Translations under genes and position numbers: made by a program
Notes under the pieces: generated by a model
Databases searched by the model: none
Told to the model about the DNA's origin: nothing
What the model saw: the letters and a program-made list of their open reading frames with translations, nothing else
DNA from: Achromobacter pestifer
GTDB lineage: Bacteria > Pseudomonadota > Gammaproteobacteria > Burkholderiales > Burkholderiaceae_B
Length of the DNA stretch: 64,000 nt
Assembly (NCBI RefSeq): GCF_902859625.1
Contig: NZ_CADIJX010000005.1
Coordinates: 186,001 to 250,000, forward strand
Direction of reading: 5' to 3'
Part shown: positions 58,488 to 64,000 of the stretch, piece after piece
Layout of the letters: every line of letters starts with the position of its first letter
Position numbering within the stretch: position 1 is the first letter of the stretch

Positions 58488-58828
58488 TCGCCGTGATATT
58501 TGAAGTCGAGCCTGCCAACGGCAACCCCGATCCCTATCTGCATATTGCCGCCGGCCTGATCGACGAGCTCAAGGCCATTGATGGATTCATTTCCGTCGAG
58601 CGCTTCCAGAGCCTGAGCACGCCGGGCAAGTTGCTGTCACTGTCGTTCTGGCGCGATGAAGACGCGGTCAAGCACTGGAGGTCGCTGGAATCGCACCGCC
58701 GCGCGCAAGAAGCCGGGCGTGGCGGCGTATTCCAGAACTATCGCCTGCGGGTCGCCCAGGTGCTGCGCGACTATGGCATGACAGAACGCGACGAGGCACC
58801 CGCCGATAGCCGCAACCGACACGGCTGA
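58484..58828 (+). CDS. Antibiotic biosynthesis monooxygenase (ABM) domain protein
   Basis: 114 residues, dimeric ferredoxin-like ABM family. MIAVIFEVEPANGNPDPYLH, GFISVERFQSLSTPGKLLSL and WRDEDAVKHWRSLESHRRAQ match the family. Members are small cofactor-free monooxygenases, heme-degrading enzymes (IsdG/HmoA) or of unknown role. Its ATG overlaps the P450-like stop by 4 bases, so the two proteins are made together and may act in one pathway, or the ABM protein may handle heme or a heme-bound substrate. A short 6-bp hairpin (58841-58857) follows. Confidence 0.85.
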   Translation: MIAVIFEVEPANGNPDPYLHIAAGLIDELKAIDGFISVERFQSLSTPGKLLSLSFWRDEDAVKHWRSLESHRRAQEAGRGGVFQNYRLRVAQVLRDYGMTERDEAPADSRNRHG

Positions 58829-58937
58829 TGGTTGGCGGTGGGCGCTCACGAAGCGCCAATGGGACACATCGCGCAACAGCCGGCGGCTCTCCGGTACCAT
58901 TCCCTCTACGCCGCCTTTTCCGCCATGCCAACGCGCC

Positions 58938-59816
58938 ATGACCACCGCCGCCCCAGCTCGCCCCACCCCACTGCAAGTCGATCTGGCACGCCATATCGCT
59001 GAAGACATCGTGGCACGGCGGCACCGCCCAGGCGATCACCTGTCGGAAGAAGCCCTGGCGGCGGCTTACGAGGTATCGCGCACGCCGGTGCGCGGCGCGC
59101 TGCGCCTGCTGGCCGCCAAGGGCCTGATCACGCATCGCCCCAACAGCGGATACACCGTTGCGGACAATGCCGCCACGGCCCCTGCGATCGAAGGCGCCAG
59201 CCCTACCCAGAACGAGCTCTACCGCCGCTTGATTGACGATCGCGCGCAGCGTAGCCTGCCCGACACCTTCACGGAACGTGACCTGCGCCTACGCTATGAC
59301 GCACCGCGCAGCGTGCTGGCCAAGACGCTCTTGCAGTTGTCCGCCGACGGCCTGATCGAAAAGCGCAAGGGCCATGGCTGGCAATTCGCCCCTTCGCTTG
59401 AGAATGCCGAAGCGCTCGGCGAAAGCTACCGTTTCCGCATGGCCATCGAATGCGCCGGGTTGCTGGAACCGTCGTTCCGGGTGGACAAGCCGGCGCTGGC
59501 ACGCATGCGCGCTGCCCACGAAGCGCTGATCCAACGCGATGACGCCGACATCTCGGCCACCGAGTTTTTCGGCCTGAACGCTTCGTTTCATGAATTGCTG
59601 GCCCGTTTCTCGGGCAATCGCTACATCTTGCAGGCGGTGCAACAACAGAATCAGCTACGACGGCTGGAAGAACACGCCGCGTTCTATCGCGATGCGCGCT
59701 TCGTCAACTCCAGCAGCGAGCATCTGCGAATCATCGAAGCGTTGGAAGCGGGCGACCAGGAACGGGCAGCCCAGCTCATGCGCCACCACCTCACCACGTC
59801 GCTGCACGCCTCCTGA
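58938..59816 (+). CDS. GntR/FCD-family regulator with two winged-helix regions
   Basis: 292 residues. The first winged helix is GntR type (IVARRHRPGDHLSEEALAAA, YEVSRTPVRGALRLLAAKGL). A second, less conserved winged helix (about 95-150) reads SLPDTFTERDLRLRYDAPRS and VLAKTLLQLSADGLIEKRKG. The FCD effector domain follows (FHELLARFSGNRYILQ, with metal-type His and Asp residues). A tandem pair of DNA-binding regions is unusual. It lies upstream of the transaminase gene on the same strand and probably controls it. Confidence 0.85.
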   Translation: MTTAAPARPTPLQVDLARHIAEDIVARRHRPGDHLSEEALAAAYEVSRTPVRGALRLLAAKGLITHRPNSGYTVADNAATAPAIEGASPTQNELYRRLIDDRAQRSLPDTFTERDLRLRYDAPRSVLAKTLLQLSADGLIEKRKGHGWQFAPSLENAEALGESYRFRMAIECAGLLEPSFRVDKPALARMRAAHEALIQRDDADISATEFFGLNASFHELLARFSGNRYILQAVQQQNQLRRLEEHAAFYRDARFVNSSSEHLRIIEALEAGDQERAAQLMRHHLTTSLHAS

Positions 59817-59857
59817 CCCTGCGGTTGTCTACTCTCCCGGCTGGAGCTCCCACCGAA

Positions 59858-59883
59858 TTGTATTTTTTATTTGTTTAATACAA
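59858..59883. promoter_or_regulatory. Candidate GntR operator before the transaminase gene
   Basis: TTGTATT and AATACAA form a perfect 7-bp inverted repeat with 12 bases between, in a very AT-rich stretch just upstream of the transaminase start. TTGTAT/ATACAA half-sites are usual for FCD-type GntR proteins. TTGTAT with a 17-base spacer and CAAAAT could also be an overlapping weak promoter. Confidence 0.5.
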
Positions 59884-59921
59884 AATAAGCGAACCTGAAC
59901 TCACTCGAAGCAGGATCGCTC

Positions 59922-61247
59922 ATGCCGTCATCGCCCACCCCCGCCGTCCATCCCGAAGCCTATTGGATGCCCTTTACCGCCAACCGGCGCGTCAAGCGCG
60001 ACCCGGTCTTGTTCACCGCCGCCGAGGGCATGCACTACATCCGCCCCGACGGCCGCCGCGTGCTGGACGGCATCGCCGGGCTGTGGTGTGTGAATGCAGG
60101 CCACCGCCGGCCGGAAATCGTGGATGCCATCGCCCGCACGGCTTATGAACTGGACTACGCGCCATCGTTCCAAATGAGCCACCCACTGGCCTTCGAGCTG
60201 GCCGATGCCCTATGCGCGGAAGCGCCTGCCGGCTTTTCCAATGTGTTTTTCTCGAACTCCGGCTCGGAAGCCGTCGACACCGCGCTGAAGATCGCGCTGG
60301 GCTACCACCGGGCGCGCGGCCAGGGCCAGCGCGTACGCTTGATCGGGCGCGAACGCTCGTATCACGGCGTGGGGTTCGGCGGTTTGTCGGTGTCGGGCAT
60401 CGGCGGCCACCGCAAGCCCTTCGGCAATCTGCTGCCATATGTGGACCACCTGCCGCACACCTATGACCGCCAGCAGATGGCCTACACGCGCGGTCAGCCG
60501 GATTGGGGAGCCCATCTGGCCGACACGCTGGAACGCATCGTGGCACTGCACGACGCCTCCACCATCGCCGCCGTCATCGTCGAACCGGTGGCCGGTTCCA
60601 CCGGTGTGATCGTGCCGCCCAGGGGCTATCTCCAACGCCTGCGCGAGATCTGCGACGCGCATGGCATCTTGCTGATTTTCGATGAGGTGATCTGCGCCTT
60701 CGGGCGTATTGACGGCGCATTCGCGTCGTCCTACTTCGGCGTCAAGCCAGACATCATCACCAGCGCCAAGGGATTGACCAACGGCGCCATCCCGATGGGT
60801 GCAACGCTGGTGCAGCAGCACGTGTACGACGCCTTCATGCAGGGGCCCGAAAACGCCATCGAGTTCTCGCACGGCTACACGTATTCAGGCCATCCGGTCG
60901 CGTGCGCCGCCGGCTTGGCGATGCTGGATATCTGCCGCCGCGAAGGCCTGTTCCAACGCAGCCAGGAACTGTCACGCTACTGGGAAGACGCGGCGCACAG
61001 CCTGAAAGGTTTGCCGCATGTGGTCGACATCCGCAATATCGGCCTGCTGGCCGCGATTGAACTGGCGCCCCTGGATGGACAACCTGGTCAGCGCGCCTAT
61101 GCCGTGCACAACGCCTGCCTGGAGCGTGGATGTCTGATCCGATCGGCGGGCGACACGATGCTGCTGTCGCCCCCACTCGTCATCGAGCGTGCCCAGATTG
61201 ATGAGCTGTTCACGGTGCTGGCGGACGTCTTGCGCGCCAGCGCCTGA
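59922..61247 (+). CDS. Omega-amino acid:pyruvate aminotransferase (class III)
   Basis: 441 residues, class III PLP aminotransferase. N-terminal YWMPFTANRRVKRDPVLFTA is typical of beta-alanine:pyruvate transaminase; FSNSGSEAVDTALKIALGYH binds the phosphate; the PLP Lys is in ITSAKGLTNGAIPMG near residue 283 with DEVICAFGRIDGAF before it. It moves amino groups from beta-alanine, 2-aminobutyrate or related amines to pyruvate. With the amidase/NCS2 genes at the window start, beta-alanine from pyrimidine breakdown is a plausible source, but the loci are 56 kb apart. The GntR gene upstream probably controls it. Confidence 0.92.
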   Translation: MPSSPTPAVHPEAYWMPFTANRRVKRDPVLFTAAEGMHYIRPDGRRVLDGIAGLWCVNAGHRRPEIVDAIARTAYELDYAPSFQMSHPLAFELADALCAEAPAGFSNVFFSNSGSEAVDTALKIALGYHRARGQGQRVRLIGRERSYHGVGFGGLSVSGIGGHRKPFGNLLPYVDHLPHTYDRQQMAYTRGQPDWGAHLADTLERIVALHDASTIAAVIVEPVAGSTGVIVPPRGYLQRLREICDAHGILLIFDEVICAFGRIDGAFASSYFGVKPDIITSAKGLTNGAIPMGATLVQQHVYDAFMQGPENAIEFSHGYTYSGHPVACAAGLAMLDICRREGLFQRSQELSRYWEDAAHSLKGLPHVVDIRNIGLLAAIELAPLDGQPGQRAYAVHNACLERGCLIRSAGDTMLLSPPLVIERAQIDELFTVLADVLRASA

Positions 61248-61262
61248 CCCGATCGGCGCGAC

Positions 61263-62273
61263 TCAGGCCAGATGGCGTGCCACGGCCTGGACAACACGCC
61301 GCACGTCATCGGCAGACACGTCCAGGTGCGTCACCAGGCGCGTGGGGCCTTCGTAGACCGCGCGCATCTGGATATCTTCCTGGGCCAGCGCGGCCGTCAG
61401 CGCGTCGCAACGCGAGGGCTCGAATTCCACGAACAGCATATTGGTGTCCTGGCTCAAGACCTTCACGCCCGCAATGCCGCGCAGCCCCTCGGCCAGCGCG
61501 CGGGCGTTTTCATGGTCATCCGCCAGGCGTTCGACGTTGTGCTCCAACGCATACAGGCAAGCCGCCGCCAGCACGCCCGACTGCCGCAAGCCACCGCCCA
61601 ACATCTTGCGCCAACGGCGCGCGCGGGCAATCAATTCCTGGCTGCCCACCAGCACGGACCCCACCGGCGCACCCAGCCCCTTCGAGAAGCACACGGACAC
61701 GGAATCGAACGGCTGGCACATATCCGCCAAGGGCTTGCCGCTGGCCACCGCCGCATTGAACACGCGCGCGCCGTCCAGGTGTGTACCCAGGCCATGCTCA
61801 CGCGCCCACGACGTCGCGGCCTGTATGTAATTGGCCGGGATCAGCTTGCCGTGGAACGTGTTCTCCAGCGCCAATAGACGGGTGCGGGCAAAGTGCGGAT
61901 CGCCCAGGGGTTTCAGCGCCGCGGCCAGCTTTTCCAGCGGCAACGAACCGTCTTCCGCGTGCTCGATGGGTTGCGGCTGGATACTGCCCAACACCGCCGC
62001 GCCACCCCCTTCGTACTTGTAGGTGTGGGCCAGTTGCCCCACCAGATATTCGTCACCCCGATCGCAATGCGCCATCAACGCGGCCAGATTGCTTTGCGTG
62101 CCGGACGGAAAGAACAGGCCTGCCGCCTTGCCCGCGCGCTCGGCCAAGGCCGCCTGCAACTGGATCACGGTCGGATCGTCTCCCATCACATCGTCGCCCA
62201 ACGGGGCGGAAACCATCGCCTGCAACATGGCCGCCGACGGCCGTGTGACAGTGTCGCTACGCAGATCGATCAT
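61263..62273 (-). CDS. ltaE: Low-specificity L-threonine aldolase
   Basis: 336 residues, fold-type I PLP enzyme. MIDLRSDTVTRPSAAMLQAM is the typical N-terminus, THLDGARVFNAAVASGKPLA binds PLP, and the catalytic Lys is in SVCFSKGLGAPVGS near residue 200. It splits L-threonine or allo-threonine to glycine and acetaldehyde. It is convergent with the transaminase gene, with only 15 bases between stops. Confidence 0.94.
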   Translation of the reverse strand: MIDLRSDTVTRPSAAMLQAMVSAPLGDDVMGDDPTVIQLQAALAERAGKAAGLFFPSGTQSNLAALMAHCDRGDEYLVGQLAHTYKYEGGGAAVLGSIQPQPIEHAEDGSLPLEKLAAALKPLGDPHFARTRLLALENTFHGKLIPANYIQAATSWAREHGLGTHLDGARVFNAAVASGKPLADMCQPFDSVSVCFSKGLGAPVGSVLVGSQELIARARRWRKMLGGGLRQSGVLAAACLYALEHNVERLADDHENARALAEGLRGIAGVKVLSQDTNMLFVEFEPSRCDALTAALAQEDIQMRAVYEGPTRLVTHLDVSADDVRRVVQAVARHLA

Positions 62274-62312
62274 GGGAAGTCCTTGTATGGAAAATGAAAA
62301 TCGGATGCGGAA

Positions 62313-63206
62313 TCACGAGGCGCGCGCCGTGGGCGCCGCGCGGCTGACGACGAAGATGCCGGCCAGGATCAAGACCATGCCGCCCAGTTCGCCCAACGAC
62401 GGGCGTTCTGACAGGATCACCCAGGCCAACAGCATGGCAACCACCGGCACGCCCAGGCTGGACAGGCCAGCGATCGATGCCGGCACACGGCGCACCACCT
62501 GTAGCCAAAGCAGCCAGCCTGCCGCCGTGGCAATCAAGACGATGTAGGTCATGCCCGTCCAGAGCGGCCAGTCCCACTGCGCCGTCATCTGCGGCACCAG
62601 AAAGGCCACGGGCACCATGACCAATCCGCCAAACAGCATCTGCCAGGCCGTGAACGTCATCACGTCAGGGGCATGGCGTTCAAACATGCGCTTGGACAAC
62701 ACCGTGCCCACGCCCCAGCACAGGCCACTGCCCAGCCCCAGCAGCACGGGGCGGATATCGCCCAGGCCATTCCAGGGCTCCACGAAACAGACCAGCCCGA
62801 TCGCCGCCAGGCCGATGCCCAGTCCGTGCCGGATGGACGGGCGCTCGCCCAGCAGCCACCACGCGAACAGCACGACCCAGAACGGCATGGTGTAGGCCAT
62901 CAACGACACCTTGCCCACGCCGCCCGACACCAGCGCCGTCTGCACGAAGCCCTGGAATCCGGCGGTCTGCGTCAGCCCGATCAGCAAGGTCAATTTCCAT
63001 GGCGGCATGGCCAGCGGCCGCCGCGTGATGATGGCCAGCGCGAACAACACCAGGGCACCCGTCACATAGCGCAGCGCCACGAAGTCAAACGGACCAATGT
63101 AGGGCACGATCAGTTTCATCGCTATCCAACTACCTGCCCAGACCACGATGGTGCTGAACATCAGGGCTAGCCCTGCGCGATCGAAACTGCTGCGGCTCAC
63201 TTCCAT
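62313..63206 (-). CDS. EamA/DMT superfamily transporter
   Basis: 297 residues with ten predicted helices in two EamA repeats. RAGLALMFSTIVVWAGSWIA and RYVTGALVLFALAIITRRPL start the first; SGLCWGVGTVLSKRMFERHA starts the second. The family exports amino acids or metabolites. It ends 39 bases upstream of the ltaE start on the same strand and may be cotranscribed. Substrate unknown. Confidence 0.9.
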   Translation of the reverse strand: MEVSRSSFDRAGLALMFSTIVVWAGSWIAMKLIVPYIGPFDFVALRYVTGALVLFALAIITRRPLAMPPWKLTLLIGLTQTAGFQGFVQTALVSGGVGKVSLMAYTMPFWVVLFAWWLLGERPSIRHGLGIGLAAIGLVCFVEPWNGLGDIRPVLLGLGSGLCWGVGTVLSKRMFERHAPDVMTFTAWQMLFGGLVMVPVAFLVPQMTAQWDWPLWTGMTYIVLIATAAGWLLWLQVVRRVPASIAGLSSLGVPVVAMLLAWVILSERPSLGELGGMVLILAGIFVVSRAAPTARAS

Positions 63207-63235
63207 GGCTCCGTTTTGTGAGGGTTCAGAAAAAG

Positions 63236-63271
63236 GAAAGACGCCCGCACCGGCAATTACCGGTGCGGGCG
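63236..63271 (-). terminator. Intrinsic terminator of the acetyl-CoA synthetase gene
   Basis: CGCCCGCACCGG, loop, CCGGTGCGGGCG: a perfect 12-bp stem at 63242-63271. On the minus strand it is followed by TCTTTCCTTTTT, 56 bases past the stop. Confidence 0.85.
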
Positions 63272-63327
63272 CCTGACATTATGCTCCCGTCACGCTGCAA
63301 GTCTCCGGCCCGTCACGGCCGGAACGG

Positions 63328-64000
63328 TTACAGAGGTTTGGACAGTTGTTCCAGGATGGCCGGATTTTCCAACGTGGACACGTCCTGCGTCACTTCCTCG
63401 CCCTTGGCCACCACGCGCAGCAAGCGGCGCATGATCTTGCCCGAACGGGTCTTGGGCAGGTTGTCGCCAAACCGGATGTCCTTGGGCTTGGCAATGGGGC
63501 CGATTTCCTTGGCCACCCAGTCGCGCAGTTGCTTGGCGATGGCCAGCGCCTGCTCCCCTTCCGGACGCGCCTGTTTCAGCACCACGAACGCCACCACGGC
63601 TTCACCCGTCGTGTCGTCCGGGCGGCCCACCACGGCGGCTTCCGCCACCAGTTCGTGCGCCACCAGCGCCGATTCGACTTCCATCGTGCCCAGGCGGTGG
63701 CCCGACACGTTCAGCACGTCGTCGATGCGGCCCATGATCCAGAAATAGCCGTCGGCATCGCGTTGCGCGCCGTCGCCCGCCAGGTAGTAGCCACGCAGTT
63801 CCGACGGGAAGTAGCTCTTCTTGAAGCGTTCCGGGTCGCCCCAGATGTTGCGGATCATCGCGGGCCACGGACGCTTGATGACCAGGAAGCCACCATTGCC
63901 CTTTTCGACGTCGCCCCCCGTCTCGTCGACGATGGCGGCGGCGATGCCCGGCAGCGGCAGCGTGCACGAACCCGGCTTGGTCGGCGTGGCGCCCGGCAGC
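63328..64000 (-). CDS. acs: Acetyl-CoA synthetase, C-terminal part
   Basis: About 224 codons are present; the gene starts beyond the window end. The end of the N-domain ([40 protein letters not shown]) and the C-domain ([40 protein letters not shown]) match AcsA closely. The acetylatable catalytic Lys is in [15 protein letters not shown]. It makes acetyl-CoA from acetate and ATP. A strong terminator follows at 63242-63271. Confidence 0.95.
   Translation of the reverse strand, partial: LPGATPTKPGSCTLPLPGIAAAIVDETGGDVEKGNGGFLVIKRPWPAMIRNIWGDPERFKKSYFPSELRGYYLAGDGAQRDADGYFWIMGRIDDVLNVSGHRLGTMEVESALVAHELVAEAAVVGRPDDTTGEAVVAFVVLKQARPEGEQALAIAKQLRDWVAKEIGPIAKPKDIRFGDNLPKTRSGKIMRRLLRVVAKGEEVTQDVSTLENPAILEQLSKPL

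Overview
The window is a GC-rich chromosomal segment with dense, mostly core-metabolic gene content. Protein families, gene order and repeat types point to a betaproteobacterium of the order Burkholderiales, most likely Alcaligenaceae (Achromobacter/Bordetella group). That placement is inferred from recognised families and synteny (sdhCDAB-sdhE-gltA with a GntR gene, mdh-prpBCD, pyrG-eno-ftsB). No rRNA, tRNA, prophage, insertion sequence or CRISPR array was seen.

Layout. 1-5.5 kb: the end of a hydantoinase/carbamoylase-type amidase, an M20 peptidase, an NCS2 nucleobase permease and an OPT-family transporter. 5.7-11.2 kb: a stand-alone AceE-type E1 dehydrogenase and a MaeB-type malic enzyme, separated by a repeat-rich spacer. 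11.4-14.0 kb: a DUF2214 membrane protein, a LysR regulator and an unrecognised membrane protein. 14.0-25.1 kb: a TCA/methylcitrate block, with gntR-sdhCDAB-sdhE-gltA on the minus strand and mdh-prpB-prpC-prpD on the plus strand, sharing a 381-bp regulatory region. 25.1-34.4 kb: repeat island, hemJ, an RlmL-type rRNA methyltransferase, a 62-residue protein with a strong promoter, RDD and DUF2167 membrane proteins, a COG2908 phosphoesterase, acyl-CoA synthetase, gamma-carbonic anhydrase and Hsp33. 34.5-40.4 kb: a TadE-like protein, ftsB, eno, a DUF1330 gene, pyrG and a membrane protein. 40.5-51.7 kb: a minus-strand peptide operon (rpiR-iaaA-gsiA-like ATPase-binding protein-two permeases-three peptidases). 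51.9-58.8 kb: ElaA, CoA-transferase A/B, thioesterase, ETF-ubiquinone oxidoreductase, an SDR protein and a divergent P450 paired with a monooxygenase. 58.9-64.0 kb: GntR regulator, omega-amino acid transaminase, threonine aldolase, EamA exporter and the C-terminal part of acetyl-CoA synthetase.

The genes fit an organism living on organic acids, amino acids and peptides. MaeB, the AceE paralogue, SDH, citrate synthase and malate dehydrogenase feed or run the TCA cycle. PrpBCD burns propionyl-CoA. CoA-transferase, acyl-CoA synthetases and ETF-QO handle acyl-CoA pools. The peptide operon imports and breaks down unusual peptides.

The most interesting signals are: four 11-bp-spaced Pho-box-like repeats before an LpxH-like phosphoesterase that may be a PlcP-type phospholipase; an apparent kdsA remnant between pyrG and eno; a structured mdh leader downstream of a good promoter and a perfect GntR-type palindrome; the RpiR-controlled peptide operon with palindromes in its promoter region; three copies of an inverted-repeat element, two enclosing or adjoining tandem repeats; and a P450 homologue lacking its usual proton-relay and ExxR residues.
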